64,000 nucleotides of DNA, from positions 62,001 through 126,000 of the forward strand of contig CALKCP010000017.1 of NCBI GenBank assembly GCA_938083445.1. The letters are read 5' to 3'. Origin of the DNA: an uncultured Ulvibacter sp. (GTDB lineage Bacteria > Bacteroidota > Bacteroidia > Flavobacteriales > Flavobacteriaceae). Position 1 is the stretch's first letter. Every line of letters begins with the position of its first letter. Both the position numbers and the translations under genes were made by a program. Positions 55,751 through 64,000 of this stretch are shown here, piece after piece. The notes below the pieces were generated by a model, which worked only from the letters and a program-made list of their open reading frames with translations, ran no database searches and was not told where the DNA came from.

Positions 55751-58700
55751 CTATTGTACGAGCAGTTTTTTGGATATTTTAACTCCGTCAACATCGATAT
55801 TTATAAAATATAATCCAGTGGCTAAATTTGAAACGTCAAGACTAAAGTTGTTTGTACTTTGACCATTCGATTCTATTGATTGTAACCTTTGCCCAAGACT
55901 ATTAACCACTTGAATTAGTATTGAATCGTATGCGTTGTCATTAACGGTGATGTTCACTTTGTTGTTAGCCGGGTTTGGATATAATGAAATTGCCCCTATA
56001 AGCTCATTTTTAGATATTCCAAGAAGACCAGCAACATTTATATTGTCAACAAAAGTGCTATTTCCATAGCCATTTATATTGACAAATCTAAACATGATGT
56101 TTTCACCAAGAAAGCTACTAAGATCAATTTGTTCGTTTCTCCAATCAGTCGCAGACGTAGGGGTCCAATTTGACCCAACATAGCTTGGGACTGTGGATAA
56201 GTCTAAATCGGTTTTATCATAGACCACCGTATAGTTCGTTCCACAATCTATAGAGGCTTCTACGCGCATTGCATCAAATAATGAGGAAGAATATTGTGCT
56301 TTCGCCAAATCGAACGCTAAAACTCCCGAAGTCGCAGTTGTGAGGTCGAAAATTTCTGTCACAAAAACATCCAATTCACCTTGTGCATTATAGGTGTAAT
56401 TATCAATAAATGAAGTAACAGTAGCATTTCCATCACTACCAGTAATTCCAGAACGTTCTTCCCAAGTAGTATCGTTGTCGCCGTTTTCTATTGTCCATGC
56501 TGCAGGAGGAAAGCCATTGGCCTCAAAATCTTCATAAAAATCAAGTCCTGTAGCCTCAATAGCCGCGTAGAATTCTAGAACTTCTGAGTCATTACTGCTG
56601 TTTTCATCTCCCGAACTATTAATAGATGCGGTTAATGTATAATTACCAGAAACGGCGATTGTCAACGGAACTGCAAATTCATAAGCAATTTGTTGTCCAG
56701 ACCCTAACGTCCCGGCAAAAGTTTCTTGAACCGCTGGGTTGCTATCAAGTTGATAAGACACTTCAAAATTACTCTGAGGATCAATCCCTGAGTTTCTAAA
56801 AGTAGCTTTAACAATAACATCCGATGTACCAGCACATACCAAGGCGAAATCACTTAATGAATTGTCTACAGAAATGGTTGCCAAATCATTATTGAGTGAA
56901 CAGTTTACCAATCCTCCAGGATGATAAATTGCAATCGTTCTTCTGCTAATCCAACCTTCGGTATCATTTCGTGCAACAACGGCTGCCCAAATTTCATCGG
57001 ACGGATTTGTAATTGGTATTGTAATGCTTGCTGTTGTAGAAGAGCCAACTAAATCCATATTAGTGGCGCCCAACACATATAAGTCATAAGACTCTGCACC
57101 CGAAATAGCGCTCCATGCAAAAGTGGCATCTGTTGGACATAGCTGAGATATCTCTACATTCGTCGGCAAACTAGCGATTGAAAAACGTTCATCACTCATG
57201 TCTGAAAATCCGCCACTGCTAATTCTAACCAATGCATCTCCCGTAACTGAGTTTGGCACCGTCCAACCGTAATTAGTAATATCACTTGCTACCGTTGTAA
57301 TTGTGTTCCAAGACGCACCATTATCGGTAGAATATTCTAAATCGAAATCTGCGAGGGTATTTGTTGCATCCCAGTGGATTGATTCAGTCTCCCCTGGAAC
57401 AAAACGCTCCCCGGCATTTGGATACGTAAGCGTTAGGTTTTCAGAGATGATTTCATAAACTACAAAGTATTCTTGTGGGCCAACAGGCACGTTGAATCCA
57501 GAAATTTCGATGTTGTAGTCTCCAGCAACTGGATTATTTATTAAAACTTGTTCCACATTATTTAGATGGTCCTCTCCGTTAGTTGCAGGTAAATCAAGTG
57601 TTGTTGCATTTGGTGTTTCATCTAAGATCCAAGGCAATAGAGTCCCTGCTGTTGGATCAGTAACAATAAGATCAAGATCGTTGACTAAAGCAGGGTTTGC
57701 GCCTGCAGAGGCAGCGGGATCACTCCAATAGACCATAAATCGCGCTTGTGTTGTACCAGCAGGAATATTTATTGTGTGGTTGTTAGACGTTCCTTGAGTA
57801 CTAATATCAGATAAATACCTCTCATCCTCAAGCAACAACCCCGCTCTTAAACCATTTACAATTCCCCAACCAAATTTATAATCTGGCCCAATATTTCCTG
57901 CTTCATTTGCTGTATTGAGCATCGCAGCTTTTATGAGCGCTGATTGTGGTAAGGCCCCACTATTAGCGTCAGAATAAACTTCATATAATTGAGCTGATAT
58001 TCCTGCTATACCAGGAGCTGCACCTGAAGTTCCTCCAAAAGATTGATACGTATTGTTTTCATTCGTAGAGTTTTGGTTTTGTCCGTTTGCAGCAATGTCT
58101 GGCTTTATTCTTCCATCATGTGCTGGACCTCGACTGCTTGAGCCTACTAAAGATCCATCAAAGTATACGTTCGCCGTTGCTATTACATTTTTACCTTGTT
58201 TATGTCCACCAGTAATATTTCCCCATTGGCTACCTGCGCCATAGCCACAGTTGTTATTGTTTGAATTACCTGCAGAAAAGACGTGTAATAAAGTTGGAAT
58301 ATCCTTTGTTTGGGTATCTACCGTCTGTGTAATGGATGTATAGCCACCATTACAACCATTACTGTAGGATGAATTGGTGATCTGAACATCGCCAGATGTA
58401 ATTAGAGAAACAGTTTGTGAGTCTAGAAAGTTAGACTGGTAATTAACTACATATAGATTTGAACCAGACGCCATACCTCTCATTTTAGGGTCAAGATTCC
58501 CAGCACCTGCCATGATTCCGGAGACTCCATCCCCGTGTGTTCCACCGCTACCGGATGCTGTACTATTGTCAATTCTTCCTTGAAAATCAATATGTGGCCC
58601 TACCACACCATCATCTCTACAAAGAACTCCAACGCCTAAACCTGTGTAGTTTCTCCCAGCTGTAATTTGAGTATCTAATCCATTTGACCTGTGCAGGCTT

Positions 58701-59362
58701 CTTCCGCGGGTATCGTCAGGTATAGATGGTGCTACAATTAGTTCTACCCACTTTACATAAGGCAAATTGGATAGAGATTCTAAACAGTTGTTAGGAATAG
58801 AAAGATCAATATTATTTGAATCTTTATATTGTTGTACAACTCTTATTTGCTGATTGGCCAAATCACTGGTTATGTATTCAGCACTCACACTTTTATAGTA
58901 TTGAAGCGTCACCAAAATGTTATCTCCATCTAAAGCCCAATCACTATAGCCTCCATTTTTTAATGCTGAAGAGAGCTTGTATTCACCTGCTATGCCTTGA
59001 ATTCCTCGAACCCCATTCGATTGAAGAAATGCTATTGAAGTATCTTGAGAAAACTTAAATAAATAAGCTTTGTTTGGAATATACTCTAAGAGCTCTAACC
59101 CTTCAGCTTTAAAAAGATCCTGAGTAGCTTGATCTGGGGTTTCATAAAACTGAACCCAGCCGTAATAATCTTGACCAAGTTTTGACGATTCTGGCATTTG
59201 GCTCCATTGAAACGTGTTTATATTCTCAGGAAATTCAATGTGTTGATCTTGAAATTGAATAGAATAGGAAGATTGTGCGTAGGAATTTGACAAAGCAAAT
59301 ACCCAGATTAAAACACTTAAAATAATTTGTTTGAAAAGATGTGAAAAGGAGTCTTTAGTCAT
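55751..59362 (-). CDS. secreted S8 (subtilisin-like) protease with T9SS sorting domain, copy 1
   Basis: A 1203-residue secreted protease. The signal peptide (ending SNSYAQ, residue 30) precedes an N-terminal region, then the S8 domain: catalytic Asp250 (CRDDG), His276 (GTHGDG), oxyanion Asn366 (SAGNS) and Ser446 (GGTSGAAP). Next come an LTYPNAGERF-type Ig-like domain, a fibronectin-like domain, a CARDB-like domain, and a jelly-roll/cleaved-adhesin-type domain (DFYEDFEANGFPPAAW). The type A sorting domain (ISLYPNPANNKVNITV ... KKLLVQ) ends it. It should cross the outer membrane by the T9SS. Copy 2 is immediately upstream on the same strand. Confidence 0.92.
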   Translation of the reverse strand: MTKDSFSHLFKQIILSVLIWVFALSNSYAQSSYSIQFQDQHIEFPENINTFQWSQMPESSKLGQDYYGWVQFYETPDQATQDLFKAEGLELLEYIPNKAYLFKFSQDTSIAFLQSNGVRGIQGIAGEYKLSSALKNGGYSDWALDGDNILVTLQYYKSVSAEYITSDLANQQIRVVQQYKDSNNIDLSIPNNCLESLSNLPYVKWVELIVAPSIPDDTRGRSLHRSNGLDTQITAGRNYTGLGVGVLCRDDGVVGPHIDFQGRIDNSTASGSGGTHGDGVSGIMAGAGNLDPKMRGMASGSNLYVVNYQSNFLDSQTVSLITSGDVQITNSSYSNGCNGGYTSITQTVDTQTKDIPTLLHVFSAGNSNNNNCGYGAGSQWGNITGGHKQGKNVIATANVYFDGSLVGSSSRGPAHDGRIKPDIAANGQNQNSTNENNTYQSFGGTSGAAPGIAGISAQLYEVYSDANSGALPQSALIKAAMLNTANEAGNIGPDYKFGWGIVNGLRAGLLLEDERYLSDISTQGTSNNHTINIPAGTTQARFMVYWSDPAASAGANPALVNDLDLIVTDPTAGTLLPWILDETPNATTLDLPATNGEDHLNNVEQVLINNPVAGDYNIEISGFNVPVGPQEYFVVYEIISENLTLTYPNAGERFVPGETESIHWDATNTLADFDLEYSTDNGASWNTITTVASDITNYGWTVPNSVTGDALVRISSGGFSDMSDERFSIASLPTNVEISQLCPTDATFAWSAISGAESYDLYVLGATNMDLVGSSTTASITIPITNPSDEIWAAVVARNDTEGWISRRTIAIYHPGGLVNCSLNNDLATISVDNSLSDFALVCAGTSDVIVKATFRNSGIDPQSNFEVSYQLDSNPAVQETFAGTLGSGQQIAYEFAVPLTIAVSGNYTLTASINSSGDENSSNDSEVLEFYAAIEATGLDFYEDFEANGFPPAAWTIENGDNDTTWEERSGITGSDGNATVTSFIDNYTYNAQGELDVFVTEIFDLTTATSGVLAFDLAKAQYSSSLFDAMRVEASIDCGTNYTVVYDKTDLDLSTVPSYVGSNWTPTSATDWRNEQIDLSSFLGENIMFRFVNINGYGNSTFVDNINVAGLLGISKNELIGAISLYPNPANNKVNITVNDNAYDSILIQVVNSLGQRLQSIESNGQSTNNFSLDVSNLATGLYFINIDVDGVKISKKLLVQ

Positions 59363-59414
59363 AGTGGTACTATTTGTTGAACGAATTTGTTCTTTTACAA
59401 TTTTTTTAGCAGAT

Positions 59415-59444
59415 CAAATATATCTAAATAGACTTAAAAACAAA
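59415..59444 (-). promoter_or_regulatory. promoter of S8 protease copy 1
   Basis: On the reverse strand TTTG (59441-59444), an 18-base spacer and TATATTTG (59415-59422) lie upstream of the copy 1 start, giving a leader of about 45 bases. Confidence 0.7.
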
Positions 59445-59483
59445 CCCTATTAAGAGGTAATTGTGATGTTTTCAATGTATTAT

Positions 59484-59523
59484 AAAAAACAGAACCACCA
59501 AAATAAAAAATCTAGGTGGTTCT
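59484..59523 (-). terminator. intrinsic terminator of S8 protease copy 2
   Basis: AGAACCACC pairs with GGTGGTTCT (9 bp; arms 59491-59499 and 59515-59523). On the reverse strand it is followed by GTTTTTT. It separates the two protease transcripts. Confidence 0.75.
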
Positions 59524-59544
59524 CGTATTCTAAAATAGAATCCT

Positions 59545-62500
59545 CTATTTAATTAACAACTTTTTAGTCGTGCTAATCCCATCAGATGCAATAGTGATAA
59601 AATACAAACCACTTGCAAAACTTGAAACATCAAAACTTGCTTTAGAACTGCCATTAAAAACCGATTGGTCATATTGCTTCAGCTGTTGACCAAGACTGTT
59701 AATTATTGAGACATCAATAGTGTTGAAACTATTGTCACCAAGATCTAAGGTGAATCCCTGGCTAGCAGGATTAGGATACAAGGATAACGATGAAATGTTG
59801 AATTCATTCGTAGCTAGCACGCCATCCATGAAGATATTATCAATATAGGTGCTATTTCCGATGTTATTCTGATTAATAAACCGAATTATTATCTGCTCTC
59901 CAGCATACGCGCTTAGATCTATTTGTTCTGCTCGCCATTCGTTTGCTGCCTGAGGCGCCCAATTATTCGTCGTATTATAGTCTGGTATTGTTGAAAGCCC
60001 TAAGCCGCTTAAACCATAAACATATGTAAAGGAGCTACCACAATCGGTTGAAATAGCGACAAATAAAAGATCACTTGCGACAGCAGAATACTGTGCTTTT
60101 GCCAAATCGAAATTTAAAACACCATTTGTAAGGTCCGTAAGGTCATAAAGATCGGTGGTGAGAAAATCCTGTTCTCCAAGTCCAAGATAATTTGAGTTAT
60201 TAACATAGGCAGCAGCAGTCGGATTTCCATCGCTTCCAATGATATTGTTTCTCTCCTCCCATGTAAATGAGTTATCTGAATTTTGAATATCCCATCCACT
60301 TGGAGGCACTCCGTTTATATCAAAAGGTTCAACAAAAATTGGACTTATAGCGTCCAAATAAGCAACAAAAGATACGTCTTGAGTATTGTTTTGCAAATAT
60401 TCATCCGATGCGAGTGATACTGCAGTGGTAATGACACGGGAACCTCCTGAGGTCAATATCGCAGGGGTGTTAAACTCATAGGTCACCTGATCTCCCGGGT
60501 TTATTGTAGCTGTATACGTTTCAACTACCTCAGGCTCCCCTGAAATTTGGTAAGAAACTGGAAAATTACTTTGAGCACTTGAACCGTTATTTTTTATGGT
60601 AACCGAAATAATGGGGTTTCCATCTCCACAGGCGGTCGAAAAATCATCAGGATCGTTATTTATGGATTCCATTGATATGTCATTAGTCAAAACACAATTT
60701 AGCAATCCACCTGCATGACCTCTAGCGACTGATCGTGCACTTTCCCATCCGGCGGTGCTGTTTTTAGCAACCACAGCAAACCACAATGAGGCTTCAGGGT
60801 CTTCAATTGGGATAGTTATGTTTTCCGTAGTGTAGGTGCCTACTAACTCCATAACCGTATCACCTAAAGTATACACTTCATAAGATTCGGCATTGGTGAT
60901 AGGATTCCATTGCAATTCCGCTTCGGTCGGGCAAACTTGCACAATGGTAAGAACTGTTGGGAATTGCGCTACATTAAAGGCGGCATCACTTTGGTCTTGA
61001 TCGCCACCGCTTGAAATACGTACTAAGTATTCCCCACCAACTTCGCTTACACCTGGAGCTGACCAGGCATAGTTTCTCAAGGAAGCATTAACTGTTGCAA
61101 TTGCATTCCAACTTCCACCATTATTCGAGGAGTATTCTAAGTTAAAGTTTCCTGTTGTATTCACAGCATCCCAATGAATTGACTCCGTAGCGAATGGTTG
61201 AAAAGACTCACCTCCATTTGGATAGGTAAGTGTTAGTTTTTCTGATATGATTTCGTACAACACAATGTACTCTTGAGGACCAACAGGCACGTCGAAACCT
61301 GAAATTTCGATATCGTAGTCTCCAACAAGGGGGTTGTTAAGAACAACTTGCTCCATATTGTTGAGATGATCGATTCCATTTGTTGCTGGTAAATCGAGTG
61401 TAGTAGCATTTGGTGTTGAATCTAAGATCCATGGTAAATGAGTTCCATTTGAAGGATCTGTAACAACAAGATCTAAGTCATTAACTAAGTCTTTAATCAC
61501 TCCTGGTGCAGCCGGGGTGTCACTCCAATATACCATGAATCGCACTTGTGTTGTGCCAGCAGGTACATTTATTGTGTGGTTGTTAGATGTTCCTTGAGTC
61601 ACAGTTGCGGTTAAATGGCGACCATCTTCAATTAGCTTTGCCGCCCTTAATCCATTTACAATACCCCAACCAAATTTATAATCAGGCCCCACATTTCCGT
61701 AGTCACTGGCCGTATTTAAAAGAGTAGATTTGATCAATGCAGATGGAGGAAACGCACCCCCATTTAAATTTCCGTAGGCTTCATATAGTTGGGCTGATAT
61801 TCCAGCTATACCTGGAGCTGCCGCAGATGTTCCTCCAAAACTCTGATACGTATTATTTTCATTAGTAGAGTTTTGGTTTTGCCCGTTTGCAGCAATATCC
61901 GGCTTTATTCGGCCATCATGAGCTGGTCCTCGGCTACTTGAATTTACCAATGAGCCATCAAAGAAAACATTCGCCGTTGCGATTACGTTTTTCCCTTGTT
62001 TATGCCCTCCGGTAATATTCCCCCATTGACTTCCAGCTCCGTAACCACAATTGTTATTGTTTGAATTACCAGCAGAAAATACGTGCAATAAAGTTGGGAT
62101 ATCCTTTGCTTGCGTATCAACTGTTTGCGTAATTGTAGTATATCCCGCATTACAACCATTACTATAAGATGAATTTGTAATTTGTACTGCCCCAGAATTA
62201 ATCAATATTTGTGTTTCGGGATCTAAAAAACTCGCGGCGTAGTTAACAACATATAGATTTGCTTCTGCCGCCATGCCACGCATAGCGGGGTTTAAATTTC
62301 CTGCACCTGCCATAATTCCAGCAACTCCATCACCATGACTTGGTCCATTACCACCCGCAAAACTATTATCGATTCTTCCTTGGAAATCGATATGTGGTCC
62401 CACAACACCATCATCTCTGCATAGAACGCCTATGTTTTTTCCAGTATAATCTCGTCCAGCGGTAGTTTGAGTATCTAGTCCATTCGATCTGTGCAAATTT

Positions 62501-63162
62501 CTGCCGCGAGTATCTTCGGGCTCAGCAGGAGCTGATATTAATTCAACCCATTTTACATATGCTAAGTTTGAAAGACTTTCCAAACAGTTATTAGGGATTG
62601 AAAGGTCAATAATGTTGGAACCTCTATAGGCTTCCTTCACAGAAATTAATTGGCGTTGTAAGTCACTAATTACATAGTCAACAGTTACATTTTTATGAAA
62701 CTGAAGCGTCACGAGAATATTATCTCCCTCTAAAGCCCAGTCTTGATAGCCGCCATCTTTTAATGCTGAAGAAAGTTTGTATTCGCTAGCTATTGGTTGA
62801 ATTCCTCTTACACCTTTCGATTGAAGGAATGTTATTGAAGTGGTTTCTGGAAAATAAAATAAATAGGTCTTATTAGGAATATATTCTATTAGCTCAAGAT
62901 TTTGGGATTTAAACAAATCCTGTGTTGCCTGATTTGGTGTCTCATAAAACTGCACCCAACCGTAGTAGCCTTCATCAAGTTTTGATGACTCTGGCATTTG
63001 GTTCCATTGAAACGTGTTTATATTTTCAGGGAATTCAATACTTTGATCTTGAAATTGAATAGAATAGGAAGATTGTGCGTAGGAAGTTGTTAAAACAAAA
63101 GCAATTGTTAGAACGCTCAAAACAGCTTGCTTCATTAATAGAGAGAGGGGAAGTTTTATCAT
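59545..63162 (-). CDS. secreted S8 (subtilisin-like) protease with T9SS sorting domain, copy 2
   Basis: A 1205-residue paralogue of the downstream protease. The first 280 residues align without a gap, so the catalytic residues have the same numbers (Asp250, His276; Ser446 in GGTSAAAP). The domain order is also the same: signal peptide (to residue 30), S8 domain, Ig-like, fibronectin-like, CARDB-like and jelly-roll domains, then the sorting domain (SLYPNPASQGFTLDL ... KKLLIK). The S8 domain is far more alike between copies than the C-terminal adhesion-like domains. It has its own -7 box and terminator. Confidence 0.92.
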   Translation of the reverse strand: MIKLPLSLLMKQAVLSVLTIAFVLTTSYAQSSYSIQFQDQSIEFPENINTFQWNQMPESSKLDEGYYGWVQFYETPNQATQDLFKSQNLELIEYIPNKTYLFYFPETTSITFLQSKGVRGIQPIASEYKLSSALKDGGYQDWALEGDNILVTLQFHKNVTVDYVISDLQRQLISVKEAYRGSNIIDLSIPNNCLESLSNLAYVKWVELISAPAEPEDTRGRNLHRSNGLDTQTTAGRDYTGKNIGVLCRDDGVVGPHIDFQGRIDNSFAGGNGPSHGDGVAGIMAGAGNLNPAMRGMAAEANLYVVNYAASFLDPETQILINSGAVQITNSSYSNGCNAGYTTITQTVDTQAKDIPTLLHVFSAGNSNNNNCGYGAGSQWGNITGGHKQGKNVIATANVFFDGSLVNSSSRGPAHDGRIKPDIAANGQNQNSTNENNTYQSFGGTSAAAPGIAGISAQLYEAYGNLNGGAFPPSALIKSTLLNTASDYGNVGPDYKFGWGIVNGLRAAKLIEDGRHLTATVTQGTSNNHTINVPAGTTQVRFMVYWSDTPAAPGVIKDLVNDLDLVVTDPSNGTHLPWILDSTPNATTLDLPATNGIDHLNNMEQVVLNNPLVGDYDIEISGFDVPVGPQEYIVLYEIISEKLTLTYPNGGESFQPFATESIHWDAVNTTGNFNLEYSSNNGGSWNAIATVNASLRNYAWSAPGVSEVGGEYLVRISSGGDQDQSDAAFNVAQFPTVLTIVQVCPTEAELQWNPITNAESYEVYTLGDTVMELVGTYTTENITIPIEDPEASLWFAVVAKNSTAGWESARSVARGHAGGLLNCVLTNDISMESINNDPDDFSTACGDGNPIISVTIKNNGSSAQSNFPVSYQISGEPEVVETYTATINPGDQVTYEFNTPAILTSGGSRVITTAVSLASDEYLQNNTQDVSFVAYLDAISPIFVEPFDINGVPPSGWDIQNSDNSFTWEERNNIIGSDGNPTAAAYVNNSNYLGLGEQDFLTTDLYDLTDLTNGVLNFDLAKAQYSAVASDLLFVAISTDCGSSFTYVYGLSGLGLSTIPDYNTTNNWAPQAANEWRAEQIDLSAYAGEQIIIRFINQNNIGNSTYIDNIFMDGVLATNEFNISSLSLYPNPASQGFTLDLGDNSFNTIDVSIINSLGQQLKQYDQSVFNGSSKASFDVSSFASGLYFITIASDGISTTKKLLIK

Positions 63163-63225
63163 GGTTTACATATTTTATTTTTACACTAAGTTGGCAGAAA
63201 ACAGTATAATCTGTTTAAACGAAAT

Positions 63226-63233
63226 CAAATATA
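63226..63233 (-). promoter_or_regulatory. -7 box for S8 protease copy 2
   Basis: TATATTTG on the reverse strand, followed by AT as in the copy 1 promoter; about 63 bases before the start. No clear -33 element. Confidence 0.5.
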
Positions 63234-63346
63234 CCCAAACAGCTTCTAAGTATTGACACTGTTTTAGTTAAAAATAACCAAAATGTAAGGGTTAAGTACT
63301 AGTATATGAATAGGATAAAGCAACCGTTTTGCACTTTTAGAAAAAT

Positions 63347-63856
63347 TTAATTAAATAACGCCCTTAATTCTGAAGCTTCGTCGGGTTTTATTTTTCCGGC
63401 CAATAGGAGGCTCAGCTGTCGCCTTCTAAGGGCAGCTTCGAAACGCTCTTTTTCAAGTTTAGTTTCCGGAGTTAATCTAGGAACAGCAACAGGAGTGCCC
63501 ATTTCATCAACAGCAACGAAGGTGTAAATTGCTTCATTTGCTCTAGTGCGTAAACCACTCTCTCTATCTTCTATCCAAACGTCCATATAAATTTCCATGG
63601 ATGTTTTAAACGCTCTTGAAACTTTAGCTTCAACTGTCACTACACTCCCTAGAGGGATCATTTTATTGAAGGCTACGTGGTTCACAGAAACAGTCACTAC
63701 AATTCTTCTGCTATGTCTTCGTGCTGAGATACTTGCTGCCCGATCCATTCGCGCCAATAACTCCCCGCCAAACATATTTCCAATAGGATTTGTTTCACTA
63801 GGAAGTACCAAATCTGTTACTATGGTAAGAGAATCGTTCGGGGTTTTAGAGTTCAT
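63347..63856 (-). CDS. acyl-CoA thioesterase (hotdog fold)
   Basis: A 169-residue hotdog-fold protein starting MNSKTPNDSLTIVTDLVLPS; the start was set here because a -7 box lies just upstream. NPIGNMFGGELLARMDRAAS and NHVAFNKMIPLGSVVTVEAKV are typical of the YciA/BACH-type acyl-CoA hydrolases, which release free fatty acid and CoA in the cytosol. Only one hotdog domain is present, so it probably works as an oligomer. Chain-length preference is unknown. Confidence 0.92.
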   Translation of the reverse strand: MNSKTPNDSLTIVTDLVLPSETNPIGNMFGGELLARMDRAASISARRHSRRIVVTVSVNHVAFNKMIPLGSVVTVEAKVSRAFKTSMEIYMDVWIEDRESGLRTRANEAIYTFVAVDEMGTPVAVPRLTPETKLEKERFEAALRRRQLSLLLAGKIKPDEASELRALFN

Positions 63857-63870
63857 TGTGTCGTTTTTTG

Positions 63871-63892
63871 CAAATGTACACCGTATTGTACA
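63871..63892 (-). promoter_or_regulatory. promoter and possible operator of the thioesterase gene
   Basis: The reverse strand has TACATTTGC as a -7 element (box 63871-63878), 14 bases before the start. Overlapping it are two TGTACA palindromes, at 63875-63880 and 63887-63892, spaced 12 bases centre to centre, about one helical turn. Confidence 0.5.
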
Positions 63893-63950
63893 CATTTTTA
63901 TTTCTTCGAAAAGAGAATTTGAAAAAGAATAATTTTGAAGAATAGAGTGC

Positions 63951-64000
63951 TTACTTGGCTAGGTCTTTGACCAGTAGCCAAGCGTCTTTATTTTCAGTGC
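63951..64000 (-). CDS. 3' end of a further reverse-strand gene
   Basis: The last 50 bases, read in reverse, give TENKDAWLLVKDLAK and a TAA stop at 63951-63953. The composition reads like the C-terminus of a real protein entering from beyond the window. No family can be assigned. Confidence 0.45.
   Translation of the reverse strand, partial: TENKDAWLLVKDLAK

Larger units (their letters stand above)
55751..63162 (-). repeat. tandem duplication of S8 protease gene
   Basis: Two direct 3.6-kb units encode proteins of 1203 and 1205 residues with one domain plan. Many synonymous differences are visible between copies even where the protein is identical, so the duplication is not very recent and not an assembly artefact. 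Confidence 0.88.

Overview
The window is a chromosomal segment from a member of the Bacteroidota, most likely a marine-type Flavobacteriaceae. The evidence is a low G+C content, promoters of the Bacteroidota type (a -7 box TAnnTTTG, several with TTTG or TTG about 18-19 bases upstream), type IX secretion (T9SS) C-terminal sorting domains, a PorW/SprE lipoprotein, and many families largely restricted to Bacteroidota (DUF4175, DUF4837, DUF4254, DUF4292, DUF6341/6427/6909-like). No tRNA, rRNA, CRISPR array, transposase or phage gene was seen. DUF names are from memory, without a search.

Regions. 1-380: 5' part of an AlkB-type alkane monooxygenase gene (reverse). 468-8453: DUF4175 protein, ybeY, mnmG and a methyltransferase, with holB convergent; mnmG is flanked by two parS-like ParB sites, suggesting an origin-proximal position. 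8515-16866: pgk, a LysM/MltD-type murein hydrolase, a DUF4837 lipoprotein, tatA (reverse), an M23 peptidase, a GH3-family adenylate-forming enzyme and a large protein whose C-terminal part resembles nucleoside phosphorylases/MTA nucleosidase. 17337-34500: a surface-polysaccharide locus (Wzz-like protein, wecB, wecC, Wzx, three Wzy/WaaL-like proteins, GT4, a degenerate SGNH-like protein, a WecG-family transferase, ugd, UDP-xylose synthase, initiating sugar transferase, GT2, and a CapK-like enzyme on the other strand). It can make UDP-ManNAcA, UDP-GlcA and UDP-xylose.

34610-40173: purD, two small membrane-protein genes, a 346-base gap with a promoter and five tandem mini-ORFs, a DUF4254 protein, a GT9 transferase and a PaaE-like reductase. 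40365-49084: porW/sprE, bactofilin, AtpZ-like and small membrane proteins, then atpB-E-F-H-A-G; the beta and epsilon genes are not here. A terminator-like hairpin follows atpE and a second long hairpin lies between atpA and atpG. 49300-55701: flippase, dut, sugar nucleotidyltransferase, TPR protein, DUF4292 lipoprotein and an EnvC-like protein whose LytM domain has lost its metal ligands. 55751-63856: two tandem 3.6-kb copies of a secreted S8 protease with T9SS sorting domains, then an acyl-CoA thioesterase; the 3' end of another reverse gene reaches the window edge.

Functionally the window joins housekeeping genes to envelope biology: peptidoglycan remodelling, polysaccharide synthesis, T9SS and its cargo. 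The observations I would follow first are the parS pair around mnmG, the cryptic nucleosidase-like domain beside the GH3 enzyme, the mini-ORF leader before the DUF4254 gene, and the hairpins inside the ATP synthase operon.
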